The notes under the pieces were generated by a model. That model had not been told where the DNA came from and made no database searches. It worked only from the letters and a program-made list of their open reading frames with translations. Position numbers and translations under genes: made by a program. This document shows positions 38,112 through 51,988 of a stretch of 64,000 bases of DNA, piece after piece (the stretch's first letter is position 1; each line of letters starts with the position of its first letter). Origin of the DNA: Panonychus citri (taxonomy: Eukaryota; Arthropoda; Arachnida; Trombidiformes; Tetranychidae); assembly GCF_014898815.1 (NCBI RefSeq), contig NW_026515507.1:372001-436000 (forward strand), in the 5' to 3' direction.

Positions 38112-39053
38112 GACAATTAATTCAACTACAAACCAATCAATTTATTATTAGATTTTTCAGCATAAGAAATAAATCACAGTAATACAATTAATTATTCACT
38201 TTCTATTAGTTTCAAATGCTCACATCGGTTAATCAGTAGTTAAGGCGATTATCTCAGAAAAGATTAGATTAATTTGGTTACCAACTAAATAAGGCTGATA
38301 CATAATTAGATGAACACAATTAGCTGATAAATATGATTGATTAGTTTTGTTATATTGATTAGATTATTGTTTTTCAGTTTAAATTGCCAAGTTACTCAGC
38401 AACAGTTAATCTTGATTATCAGAATTATTGTTATTCAATCAGGATAATCATATGAATATAATGTTTAATTTAATCATAATTCTTAGTATTTGTATTAATA
38501 TTTACCGGAATTGAACAATTGTTTGCCCTTCAATCAATTGAGTTAATTTTTAATTGTCACTGAAAAGTTTTGTCTTTCATGAAGATAAATCAACTAAATT
38601 GTCAAGTAGATTGTGTTTTTGATCATTTAAATCAATGAGACACATAAAAGTTAATCTAAATTGCTCAATTTTAAGGAATTATGAATCTTATTCAGTGTTA
38701 ATTTCTATTAATTATTATTAACACATCTGTTAATCATCATAAAAGCAAATCGGATAATTTGCCAACAATTAACTTGTTTAATGTATGTAAACAAATTGGA
38801 TAAAATCATCAATCTATTTATGGTTTAATTTTGTATTTTCATTAGCCAAAATTTAGTCTACAATTGGATTGGCTTTTAATTGTTAGTAATTAGTCTTGAT
38901 AAAAATAAAACATTCTAATAGTTTTACCAACAACGAGGTTTAAACCGATTGACCGATATATTAATAGTTTTTGGATGTTTATCAAAAAAAAATCAATGAA
39001 AGAATAGCAATTCAACTTATTAAGAATAATAATTTAATCGATTTTCTCAGTAA
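38112..39053. other. Intergenic, nothing recognised
   Basis: AT-rich sequence between the fucosyltransferase start and the 3' end of the EGF-like membrane protein, both on the minus strand. I see no ORF or structured element. It probably contains the fucosyltransferase promoter near 38112-38200. Confidence 0.5.
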
Positions 39054-39497
39054 TTAAACTATTTCTTCATAAACATAAGTATTACCAGAATTCTGGAATT
39101 GAACATTCTCCTTTACGTCAGTTTTGATATTCTTTTCGATAGTTTTCTTATATCGTAGTAAAGTCCAAAGTGTCCAGCAAACAATCAACATGAGAAGACA
39201 ATTAATAAGTAATATGATTAAGCTAATCAAGTTGACAGTCTTCTCATCCAAGTGTGTTAATGATGATTTAAGTTGTAAAGGGTCAATTGAGCATCCGAAT
39301 TGATTGTGACATTCATTTGATGGACAGTTACACTTTTGGATACAACCAAGTCCATAAAATCCCGATGGGCACGATAGTTCACAATGAGGTCCATTAAAAC
39401 CAGGGTGACACTCACACAGACCAGTGAAAACATGACAATTACCACCATTGTAACAGAAACATTGTTTGGTCAATGATTGACCAGCGTCATTTTGCAT
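39054..39497 (-). CDS. Small EGF-like single-pass membrane protein
   Basis: The frame encodes 147 residues. It has a complete EGF-like repeat (CFCYNGGNCHVFTGLCECHPGF, written here only as its cysteine core, residues about 13-39), then a second cysteine-rich laminin/MEGF-like segment (CPSGFYGLGC, CNCPSNECHNQFGC). A hydrophobic helix at about 88-112 follows, then a basic stop-transfer segment and a short tail ending YVYEEIV, which resembles a PDZ ligand. No signal peptide is visible at the ATG. The frame is open upstream to a good acceptor (TGTCTTTTCAG, exon start 39556), so the true N-terminus may lie in another exon. I cannot name an orthologue. Confidence 0.7.
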   Translation of the reverse strand: MQNDAGQSLTKQCFCYNGGNCHVFTGLCECHPGFNGPHCELSCPSGFYGLGCIQKCNCPSNECHNQFGCSIDPLQLKSSLTHLDEKTVNLISLIILLINCLLMLIVCWTLWTLLRYKKTIEKNIKTDVKENVQFQNSGNTYVYEEIV

Positions 39498-39683
39498 GTT
39501 AATTGTGTCGCGAAAAAAACAACAATTAAAAGTGACAGAAAGTGATTGAATATCAACTGAAAAGACACAAAACTTTTACTTTTACCTTTATATTTAACTG
39601 GATTTATGGATTTAGTCTGATTAATAACATTTATCAGGTAATTTAATCAACTTTTCAAAAAGTTTTAGAATCAACCAATTGTC

Positions 39684-41604
39684 TCATTTGATGATTCTGT
39701 TTCCATCGTCCCAATCTAAATTGTCCCGGAGGAAAAATTTCTGCTCCAAGATTGAAGTGTTACATTGGTGGAGAATTGGTTGATTAGAGTTGATTGGTAA
39801 ATGGATACAGCGATTAGTCAATTTGTGATTGATTGATTGTGATTTTTTTGAATAAATCCAAATTTGAGAATCACTATAATCAATAGAATTACAAACAGTG
39901 AAGGTTAATTGCTCGTAATCAACATTACCAGTAAGACACCAATTATCATTTCTAATTGTTCCAATATCAGTGTGAATAAAGATCTGACGAAAATAAGTCA
40001 AATCATTTCCATGGTTTAATCGACATGGCTTAAGATTAACAAATCTTGATTGTTGATCAGATGAGAATGAATAATGAAAACATAACATTGTTGGTGTATG
40101 TTCAATTTGACCAATTGACCGATAAGCAAATGGAAATGGTGTCGATGGATAAACAGTCTCAAAGTACCAGGTTATATTTTTACATTCTAATTTAGTTTGG
40201 TGAGATTTTCGATTGTACAAATTACCACGATCGACACTTGCAACCAATGGAAATAGAAGATAGAAAAACATTCGATACTTTTTTAACCAAATTTCAACAA
40301 TTCGACCAGAATTATGAAGATAAATTGTTTCCTTTTTCATTGGAAACGTAACTGAACTCGGTGAATGAACATGACCTAATCTGGAACATGGTACAATCTC
40401 AATCTCGCCTCCGCAAGACCAAATCTAATGGAAAATCAATGCAATAGAAAAGCTCACAATTAACTAATTGTCTTTAAAGGTCAATGGAGTTAAATTTTTA
40501 CCCAAAGACTTAAATCGATTGATTCAAATGAGAAAAATTTCATTTCCGAATCGTGGCCACCAAGTTCAAGGAAAAACGACTTTGAAATCGCAAAAATACC
40601 ACCATAGGTTGTTGGTGATCTAATTTTATCGAAATTCGTATTAGTTTTCATTCTTGACGACAATCAATTAATAATCTTTACTTAATTACTCTTGTAGGAT
40701 CAATTTTCCGTTTCTCAATTTCGCTCGCTTTCAAAGGGATCATGAAATTTGTTAAACTCCATGTGAATCCACTCATGTAATTTTCTGGAACTGGATGATA
40801 ACTGAAATCTTCAGGATTGATCAGATCGACGATCGGTGATACAACTCGTTTACGATTCTGAGCCAATCTATCAAGAAGAGGCTCTAACCATCCAGAATTA
40901 ACTTCAACATGGGAATCAAGGAAAACGATAATCTGTCCAATTGCAATAGAAGCTCCATAATTACGGCCACTAATTAAACCGATTCGAGATGTTGATCGTA
41001 CCAATTTAACTTTATTATTCTTGAGTGTACTAATTAAATAACTTTTAAGATGATATTTTATAGAATCTGGATAAGATTAACAAAGGAAATCAAATTAATC
41101 CACAATAAAATTTTGATGATTATCTTAATTCTTACTTGTTGTACTTAAATCATCAATCAATAAAATCTCAATCAAATTATCTGGTGATTTGTTGATCAGA
41201 GTTTTAATTGTTCGCAATAAGGTTGACCATTGTTCATTATGGAAGACAATTATAACCGAGGCCGTTGGTAATTTAGTTGAGTTATATTGTTTTAATTTGC
41301 ATCTAATCAAGTAACAGAATATTAGTTCAATTAAAGTTTCTTACTAATTAACTTACTGATGATTACGATGATCACCAGTTGATCTGTACAAAGGTAAATA
41401 ATCCGATTGAATTAAATTGAATCTGGTGAGATTAATTTTCCCATGAAACGGATTATCTTTAATGATTAACTGTTTAGTTTCAACAATTGAATCAATTTTC
41501 TCGTAATAATTAGGTAACCATGAGATTTTAGTGTAACAATAACTGGTAAATATAATTGAAGTGAAAATTGAGATAATTGTGACAGTTAATTGTTTGATAT
41601 TCAT
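39684..41604 (-). CDS. Polypeptide N-acetylgalactosaminyltransferase (GALNT, GT27), divergent
   Basis: Five minus-strand exons: 41604-41357, 41302-41136, 41066-40682, 40619-40502 and 40424-39684. The introns are 54-77 bp, every phase matches, and the product is 552 residues. It starts mucin-type O-glycosylation in the Golgi by adding GalNAc to Ser/Thr. Visible features are an N-terminal membrane anchor, LPTASVIIVFHNE, the Mn-binding LDSHVE (189-191 is DSH), SPTTYGGIFAISK, CGGEIEIVPCSRLGHV with its histidine, and a C-terminal ricin-type lectin domain. The usual WGGE gate motif reads FSFES, and the HFKW segment before the dibasic KASEIEKRK stretch is lost. Substrate range may therefore be altered. 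Start: the first in-frame ATG, placed directly before the anchor. Confidence 0.88.
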
Positions 41605-42056
41605 TGTGTATAAAAGACAAACATTTAATAGATTTAAATATAAACAGGATTTTACAATGGTCACAATTAAGAGTTATCACAATTTAAGATTTTTTCATTC
41701 TCTTTATAATATATTAATAATAATAATGATAGAAATTAAATTATTAATTAGATCTGATATTTAGTGTTTGTGTGTGTATGTGTTTACATTTAATTGTAGT
41801 TTAATTAAATGTTGTAGGCAACAAATTGCAGGATCCAAGGGATAACTTGTTAATTTTGATTGAACAATTGTTTTTGATATCATCGCATCATAGATATCCA
41901 AGAGTAGCAATTAGATTTGCTATTAATTTGATAATATGAATTTGGGTTTCAAAAATTGAGTTAATTTAATTTGCTTCTTCTCGAGTCTTAATCAGTTTCC
42001 GTTGGAACCAAAATCCAAAAACTTTTCAGCGCTTTTTTTGAAATCAATGAAGGCGA

Positions 42057-45000
42057 CTAGAAACACTTAAATTGATTATCTCCATCGTCGTTATAATCAA
42101 TTTGATTAATTATGTTCTCATCTTCAATATCATTGTCATCTTCAGCATCATAATTAAACTGTCCAGTAGTAATTAAAGGTTTGCTTGGCCGTTCATCTTT
42201 AGAATCAGATAATCTCCAATCTGGTGGATTAAGAAAATCTAATCGGGAAAATGGGAGAAGAACAATGAAAATGATTCCAATTAATCAATTAATTAAACTG
42301 GATAGAAATTAATTCATCAATTACCTTTAGGATCATATTTGATCTGAGATAAATAAAGCCCTTCGGGTGGAGCTGTGTAAAAATGGGTTGTCCATTTAGT
42401 TTCCTGGGGATTATCGAGTAAACTCTTGAATCTATCGATGGAAAATTGGCCTGATCCAACCATGATAATCGCTCCTACCATCCGACGAATCTATTATTAT
42501 ATAATTAAAGGGAGAAACAAGAACAGAATTAGACAATTAAATTACCAACGCAATTAATTTAAGATTGAGGAAAAGGGGGAAAAATTCATATCCATGCTTA
42601 TAAATAGTTTCCCTGAATGATGATACATGAACTTGGCTCTGATTCGATGATGAGAGTAACATCATCTTCATCAACAGTAACCATGAATACATGATAATAA
42701 CAGAGAAAGGAAGCTGAATTGAAATTCAGTTAACTATCAACAATTAAAATTGAATATAACAAAAGATTGAATGAAATTGTGTGTGTGAGAGAGAGACAGA
42801 GACAGAGAAAAAAAAACAAAATCAAAGTAATAATTGAACGTGAAAGTGATCCCAACGAAAGTGACATTCATTCAATGTCAATTTAAGACACAGAGACATG
42901 ATGATAAAGATTCATTCATTCAAATTTGTAACCTAATTACAATTACAACGTCATCCAAATTGATAATCATCAAAATCAACTCAATGAAAAGTTTTCTGGC
43001 AAAAGATGAGGAACTTTACTTTCCATATCTCTCTCATTTTTACCGTTATAACCCAATGGCAAATTTCATCATTATCCTAAAAATCAATCGAGAAAAAAAC
43101 CTCGGAAGTTATCAAGTCATGTTCCGGGTAAACAAACAGTTCACATCTAACTGATTATTAAAAATAATTAAGATCATCAGCTAATCAGTCAAACTGTTTT
43201 TAATCACTGCCAACAAAATACAATCAAGAAAGACAATTTCTAATTGTCAAGAAGTTAAAACAAACCAATTTTTGATTAGAATCGGTTACTTTTTCAGCTC
43301 ATCATAGAAACTATAAACAAATTGAATAATAATTTGTAATGAGAACTCATTAAAAGTTAATTGTTAAGCGACAATTTAGCTTTCGTTCACAACAATCTAA
43401 AAAACTATTTACTTTCGCCTTGTTGTTTGTCTCTAAGTTAACCGTTGATCGTGAAAGGTTAAATTAGTCCAATTGAGTGAATTAACTTTAAATTATTACA
43501 AATGATTGTTAGGTTTACTATTGATTAATCAACCTTGGGTAGACTTGTTTAATTTTTTTCTTGGTAATTAGTTGATTATTTTCTGTCAATCATAATACAA
43601 CCTGACAGGTTTTGATGAGTGAACATCAAACATGCGCTGGACAATGGAAAGCATGTAGATCAATGTGGTTTTTTAATTGTTAAAGTGAACATCAAATCTA
43701 TTTCCTATTAAGTGTTAATTACCTTTTAAGTAGTGAACATCATACTTATTGTGTGTTTTTTAAACAAAGTGTTAATTAGTTAACTGAAAGTCACAAAGGT
43801 AAAAGGTAAGTAAAAAATTAAGAATTGATTTAATTCTGAAAAGCAACAATTACTATTATTATTAATATTAATAATAGGAAAATGAATTCAAATCAGTAAA
43901 TTAAAACAAAAAATATTAACCAAATAAAACTAAGTAAATTATGAACATCATGTAATCAACACATCGAGTTAAATTTAAATTGTGAATTATGGTGAACTCA
44001 ACAAAGGCCATAAAAGGACGAACCATCAAGGAAAAGTCAATTCTATCTAATGGCAAAGATCTCAAATCAATTAAATACCAAGTCAAATGGCGACGCAATT
44101 AAGGAAAACAAATCAAATCAATCAAAATGGTGGAATCATCATCAAAAATCAAACTATTAACAATAATATTTGATAAAATTATAACATTGTATAATCAAAT
44201 CAAAGAAAATAATATTAATTCAATTGATTATAATTCAAACTTCAAATTCAGAAGGCGACTCCGAGAGATAATCATGACAAGATTATCTAGAAGTTTTCAC
44301 CTTCTAAACTGTTGTAATTATATTTCAGTTTTAATTAAAGACGACGTTTACAATGATTATCAGAACAATTGAAATTGGAAAAACAAATCAACAAATCATC
44401 AATGATTAAGAAACAATCATTATTAGCATAAATCATATCTGAATTATCAGACTAATAATTAATTTAATCAATCCAATGAACAATCAATGATGGAACTCAC
44501 AGTATTTTGATCAACAATTAAGGTGATTCATTAAAGTGCAAAGTCAATAACAATCAAATGCAATACAAATTAATTGTTTAAAAAAAAAAAAGTTCAAGTT
44601 GATTACAATTAGAATCATCATTTTAATTGACAATCAATTTAAACAATTAGAACAATCAACAAAACTATTTGGTCAAGTCACACAAATGTAAACTTTGATT
44701 GTTTGATTGTTTGATTAACAGTAATTAATTTCTGGCTTAATCCAAGCAAATCGAAACAACAATTAACATTTGCTCAATACACGTGACCACAATCAACTTA
44801 ATCAAATTAACAACAATTAACAGATTAATTGTTGGTTATATCAGTTATTATATAATAATAAATACAGTAGTTAAAGTTTAAATTGTGATAACCATGATGA
44901 TGATTAACAATTAACGTGATGAAAATGAAAAAGTTTTCATTTTTTCATCAATTGACAATTAACAATTAATTTCTTCAGACTAATCATTAAATTAATCTAA

Positions 45001-46841
45001 CCAGACCATTAGTTAATTGTCTTCAGTTCTTAATAAAATTATTATTATAGTAATTAATTTCTTAGACTAGTAGTTAATCAAGCAAGTTAGCTAATTACAA
45101 TATAAATTCAACATTGAATAGTTAAACGATAATTATGATTGTAATTAAGTTGAGAGAAATTAATGAAAACTTAATTACCAGAATTGTGATAATTTGTACG
45201 TGAAAATTGAATAACAAATAACATTGTAACAAATTTCCAATTACAGACAATTAATGTTAAATCAAGATTGATAATCAATCAACAGTTAACTAAAACGGAA
45301 ACGGAATCTAAATGGTTAACATATTGATATCGGAATCTAAATTATGATTAAACAATTTCCTAATTTAGTAAATGCTATACATGCTCATCGATAATCATTC
45401 AATTGATTAATGAGGATAATTATCCACTGTGATTATGATTAACAACAATTAAGAGACAGTTTGAGTTAAACTATTAATATTTAAGTAACTGAGTCTTTTT
45501 TCAGCCCAAAATTTTTGGCAACCCAATATAATTTAATTAATCAAGTTGATTGTGATTTAACAGCCATGACAAGAGGATTCCTTATGAAATTCAAGTAAAA
45601 CTCCTTGAGGGTAACAATCAACTTTAACCAATGACAGTTAACATTGTAACAATCATTAATTTAATTAACAACAAACCAGAATAACAAAGTTTTTGTATAT
45701 ATAAACTTGATAGGGAACCAAATTAAGTTAATTTAATTAACTAATCAACATGATAAGGAAAAAAAAACAACTTTCACTTCATGATTGAATAGTTAATAAT
45801 AATTAAAAAGCAAAATATTGCATTAATTTAAAAATAAATCATCTGTGACAATTGACAATTTAAATGCTAATCACAATTAGATTACCTCATTTTCAATTAG
45901 ATTGAATTTGAGATGGAAACATTTCTAATTACTATCGTCAATCAAAATCAATATTGATCAATCATATTTTGCCAAATAGTAATTCAAGGATTTAGTTGAT
46001 TGTTTGAAATTCAATCAATCACAAAGTTTGATGGTAAAGGTCAGAAATCAACGTTTTTTTTATCTCGTCATCAATGATAACAATTAAATCAATTTCAAGA
46101 TGATGATGATGATGGGAAAAGATAACAGGTAATAAAACACTTTCACTCTTACCTGAGTTTCAATGAAATTCAATTGGAATCAATGAAAAGATCATGATAA
46201 CAATTAAATGTATGAAATTTTCTCGTTCAAACGGAAACTGAGAATGTTCAACAAAATGAGAATGATTAATTTACTAATTGCAAATCATCCTGATAATCAT
46301 CATAACAATCAATCATAATCAAATCACATAATATGATAAACAAAATGTTACAATTACTGTTAAGTAACTGATTAGTTTAGATGATAAATTGATTGTTGGA
46401 GAGAAATGCAAAAAAAAAGTCTCAGAATTGTAACAAAGTTATGAATATGATTAATTTAATTGGTGTAAAATGAAATCAAGGATTTTCACCTCGGAATTAA
46501 TTCCTGGGAGGATTTCATTAGTTAAATTGAAACAAAACGAAAAATATAAAAGCCCAATAACCTTAAGGGAAAATGGATAACAAGCTTTTCAAATCAATCT
46601 TTTTCAATCTTCATAAGTCACATGAAGGGTGAAAGTTTGTAATGATAGAGAAACTTGTAACCTTGTTTGTATTTTATCATCATTATCATCATCTCTTATC
46701 ATCTTCATCAGAATTTCCTTCATCATCATTCAATTCTACTCAACTTTATTCTTCTGCCACCGAATTCCAGTGTATAAATGATGATGATGATGAAGATGGA
46801 AGAATGTTCAGACTCTGTCTAGAGAGTAATCGAAAGGAAGT

Positions 46842-46882
<41 letters not shown>

Positions 46883-49800
46883 AGTAGAGAAGATGATGAG
46901 AGGAAGATGAGTAGGTTGAGGTGTTTTATTTTCATTCTCCATCTTCATCTCTTATCCACAGCTCTCAAAAAATTGGCTTATTATGCTGAGATTTTATTGG
47001 AAAAAAAGATGTTGAGTTTGGGATTTGGATGGAGACATGAGGAAAAAGATGATGATGATGAATCAAGAAAATAGATTTCAAATTGATGGTTTAAGATGAA
47101 GGTGATAGGAAAAAACGTCTTCAATCATGATTAGTGTGACAATTTATATGAGAAGATAGTAAAGTGATGATATTATCATCGTTTCTTTAAAATATGATAA
47201 CAGGATGCAAAAAGTTCATCAATGAATCAATTTAAATAAATTAACCCATCATAATCAGTGAAATAATTAAAATTGCCATTTATCATCAATGAAAGGGGAA
47301 AAATTGATTTTTTTTCTTCAAAATATCAATTGATCACATTGATTGTTGTCCAGACTTTTACATGATTATTTACTTCGTATCATGATGATACACTAGTTTA
47401 ATTACTACAGAGGTAATTTCACTTAGAGAAACTTTTATTTAGGGTAACATGTTCCCATTTAGTGAGAGAAAATTAATTTCAAACCAAGAGATTTGAAGTT
47501 AATTGGAATAATTGAAAATGATTAAATAGATTGTGAGTTTATTGTTTAATTTCAAAATTCATTCAAACCAATTGTTATTAGAATGAAAGTTAATTGACCA
47601 TTAGGTGCAACAATCGTCAGAACGTAACAATTAATTGTTAATCGTTAATTAAAATGGCTTCAAATAAACACAAGGCACAATAATAATAATAAAAATTTCT
47701 GTAATGATGAATGAATATTAATCATGCAAATTATCAATTAAAATAGTGAATTAGAAAAGTGTTGGTTCACAATTAGAGTAACAATCAAAACTAGTGACCA
47801 TAACTGAATCAAAATGGATGAAAGGTAGAAATAGATTACACTATAAACATGATGATAACAGAGAAGAGGAAAAGACGATGAAAAGACTCCCTAAGGTTAG
47901 AATTGATAATAATAATAATGTGAAAGAGTTGATTTCGTATTGATAGTAAAATTGTTTAGTGAACATTTTCTTCATCCAATTTCAAGGTTAACAACGAGAT
48001 TCCCAGACAGAAGCATCAAGCAAGTAAGAATAAGATGAGTCCCATTTCAATTTCTCACCTTTTTTCCTCACTCTTGTTGTTTATTTGGTGATGAAATTAG
48101 TGTGGAGATGAATGAGGATAACAGTCTCATCTTTTTGTCCCATAAGTTTATCCCAATCATTCTGATTCTTTTGAAGATTTTTACCTTTTTACCTTGATGT
48201 TTGTTTGAAACTGAAGTTGTAAGTGTGTGGGGTAAGGATGATGATGGAGATTGCTGGAACGAATAAGATTCAGCAAGAAAATTATCATGAGCGAAAGTTA
48301 CCTCATCTTTATCACAATTATTAGTATTAATACTCCGATTAGATGGAGACTGGATATAACATTTAACCATTTCACCTAGATAATAATCTTTGTAGTTAGA
48401 AATGGATGAATTGTCACAATTGACCATTTTTTTTGTCATTAAACTTGTGTTAACAAATATACTGAACTAATCTGATATTTTGATTCGTTCCAAGTTAATA
48501 TATACAAACTGATTCTAAGCCCAACGATCAAATAATAGCTAATTGGATAAGAACGAGAACGATAAAATTCACTACATTGTCCCAATTAATTCAGCTTTTC
48601 ATTTGCATTCTATTAATCTTTTTCTCACTATAATCCAGCAAGCAATTCTGTATCCACCTCTGTCTCTTGCAGGGTAATTTTTTCGTTAACTAAATATTGT
48701 TCTAGTTTTGAACCTCAACGAAAAAAAAATATTTACTTTTCCTTATACATATGAGATACAATTATCAGTTCTAGCTCGTTCTCAACCAGAATCAAGGATA
48801 ATCCCTGAACAAAGAGTGTTGAGTTTAAAGTGTAAATTTCCTCATCATCCTAAGTCAGATATTATCATTAGTTTGATTGTACATGTAATTTGAAATTCTC
48901 ATATTTAGATTTAGACTCATTTGCATCATGAGGTGATGCTTATTTACTCATTTGTATTAGTATATTCTTAAGACTGAATTAGGAACAGTGTTTAAAGAAT
49001 ATCACTCGACTGTAGTTTGCTCGTTCCATGAAGTTTTGTCTTCCGTTATTCATCATGTAATAAAGGGAATAATGAATTGTATTCCTTATATACAATTTTG
49101 GTTCAATTCGCTGACGGCGAAATGACTCATTCATTCAGGTAAAATTGACTTGGATTCTCAATTTAATTTCCTTTTCTCATTATTCTGTCTCCTGTTTAGT
49201 TTGTTTCTCACCTTCAGATTAATGAGAGATAATATTAATTAGGTGATATTTATCTAACTAACTTTCTGTCTGATTGTTATTACGTTTTAGTTGATTAACT
49301 ATAAATTTTGACGATGAGTGATTCTATCGAGACAATTAAAGAAAAAATTAAATCTACAATGTTATTAGAAGAAACAATTAAGAATCTATTTTAGTATTAT
49401 CAAGATAATTTAAAAAGATAACGTTGACATTTTTAGTTAGCTAGGAAAATCGTTACGATCATTAATCAAACGGATAATTGATTATCTTCAAGATATTTTT
49501 TCTAATACAAGTTAATCATAATCATCATCTAAAATTTAATGATTTATATTCAAGACAGTAAATGAATTTAATGATAACAATAATGATGCTAATTGTAATA
49601 ATAGTTATATTATTTTCATCATTTTCTTGGCATCGGTTTCAAATCATGGGTTAATTTAATTTAAATTACTGTGATTATATCAAGGATAACAATCAATGGT
49701 TGTTATTAAGCGTAATCATCACCCAATTGACTACAATTTAATCAGTAAAATCTTATAGGTAGTTGATTAAATTGAACAACTTTATAATTAGAAACAAACA

Positions 49801-51931
49801 GAATCATAATCATTTAGATAATTGTAGCTTCACATTTTAAACCTTAATTGTTGATATAATATCAACATGACAATATAAATTTAGTTGATAGACCAACAAG
49901 AAATACATTTGACATTACCTAATGTTACAGGTTAATAATTTAATTTAAAAATCTGTAGTTAGTTAAATTATATAAAAAATCAATCAAATTCATGTTAAAC
50001 TTGGTTACATGGTTAAGTTAACAATTAGCAATATTCATGAGGAAAATTAGTTTATTAATAAATCTAATCTAATTGAAAAGAATTGAGTAAATCAATAAAA
50101 CAAAGTTCTACACTCGTTTTTCTGTCTGAAGGTTAGACTTTCAAATGATTTAACTGTTGATCAATATTGGACTGAATTAATTAACCAAATGATCAAATAT
50201 AAATGAAAATAAATTGGTTTATTTGATTAGGAAATTGACTCTAAATAAAAAAGACAAGTCAAAAATAACCAACGACAAACTGACCAACGTTAAGTTTCTG
50301 CTTGATAATCAAGTTTGACCAGAACCAGAAAGTAACAGAAAAAATCCTATGGATAAGAAGAGCCTATGTAGACACGATTGTGATGAAGATAATAATGTCC
50401 ATCATTATCAAGATAATGTCCATCTCTCTGTAATCCTTTAAATTCATTTCCATAAGAGAAAGAAGCATATCGTTATCATCATCATCGCAAGATTTATATA
50501 ACTTGAAGAGAGAGAGAGAGAGAGAGAGATGATGATGATGATGAGGATGAGGATGCATAAGAAATTAATTGATCAGTTTAGTCTTAGTGTCACGTTATTA
50601 GTGAAATTCATGGTTATCAACATAAAAGTGGAATGATGAAAAGATGAGGATGAAATTGGTCTACCTTGAAATGAGACTAAACAATATTGAAAGTAATAAT
50701 AAAAGATGAAAATACATTGGATATTATATCGTTTCAACATTAACAAGGTAAGAGGTTTTATATTCATCTTAATGGATAATAAAATAAAGTGTATCTTCAT
50801 CATAATTATCATCATCTTTTTGTTGTTCATCCATAAGTTTTATCATCTTCAATCAGTCTTTTCTTATCCATCAATGTAGTCTTTACGTTTAATCTCAAGC
50901 GAGAGCATAAAAAAACAACAATGTGTCTAAATTACTAAGGAAAATGACGAAAACAATTTAATATTATTCAATATAATCAGATAATCAACTTTGAAAGTCT
51001 CTAGATATTTGAATGAAAAACCCGCGAAATTAACCGAAAATAATTGGTTGACTATCTTATTAATATATTAATAATAAATTTGGTCAATCATAAAATCAAT
51101 AATAGATTTTAACCTAATCAATTTAGTATCTAGAAACATATTGAGAATTTATTTAAACAATCTATTGAGACTGAATCAACAATGAGTCAACAATCAAATT
51201 GCAATTAAACAATAAACTGGTAAATAGTAGGATTCAAGTTTTAAATGTCAAACCGGTGATTTTACTAATATAATGAGAATTCATTTATAAAAAAAAAGAT
51301 ACAAGAGATGATGATCAATGTATTTCAATTATGAATAAATAATAATATCGATCAGGATCAGATAGAAGTTCAATTGAATCAACAATATGTATGGAGGAAA
51401 AATTTGATACAAAATATTTTTCGGATGTAGACAAACAGCTGAAAATGATATTCAATTTAAATAACGTGAAATTTGAATGAGTGAAATTAAATTAAAAATC
51501 ATTACAATTTAAACTTAACAATGAGAATACAATTAATCAAGATCTAAAATGAAACAAATCATTTTGAAGATGAAAATTGATAAGAAAGAAGAAAAAAGTT
51601 CGAGACTTTTTCGAGACTTTATTTATATTGTAAGATAGACACAGAGAAAGTATTATAAGTATGAAGATAAAAAAAAAGATGATGATGAGATAAACAAAAT
51701 CTAGACGAAAGAGGATAAAGGTTAAAATAGAAAGAGATGATAAAAACGAAAGAAAGAGAAGACGAAAGGAGAAAGAGAAATGTTCTGAAGAAGAAAAAAA
51801 ACCTTTATCGTTATAATAGATTGTCAGACATTATCGACCTGGATATTGTTAGAACCTTTCTTACTCTTTCTATTCTCTCTTAGTCCTCGAACCTGCTCGA
51901 AGCAGTTCGTTACCATCACAATGAGAATGAG

Positions 51932-51988
<57 letters not shown>

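Noticed and set aside
42834..43154. 106-codon + strand ORF antisense in the PUSL1 intron
   Set aside because: Begins at TTG, has Ile/Lys/Asn-rich composition typical of AT-rich chance frames and no domain.
43989..44372. Two adjacent short + strand ORFs (37 and 81 codons), the first very basic
   Set aside because: Short, Lys/Ile/Asn-rich, no recognised family and no splice context; likely chance, though the basic ORF is mildly protein-like.
46642..46884. 80-codon + strand ORF
   Set aside because: Composed of TCATC, GAT and GA simple repeats (poly-Ser, poly-Asp, Arg-Glu runs); no domain or splice context.
48708..48893. 61-codon + strand ORF near the NOP10 pseudogene
   Set aside because: No ATG at its start and no family match; position next to the duplicated fragment is suggestive but not enough.
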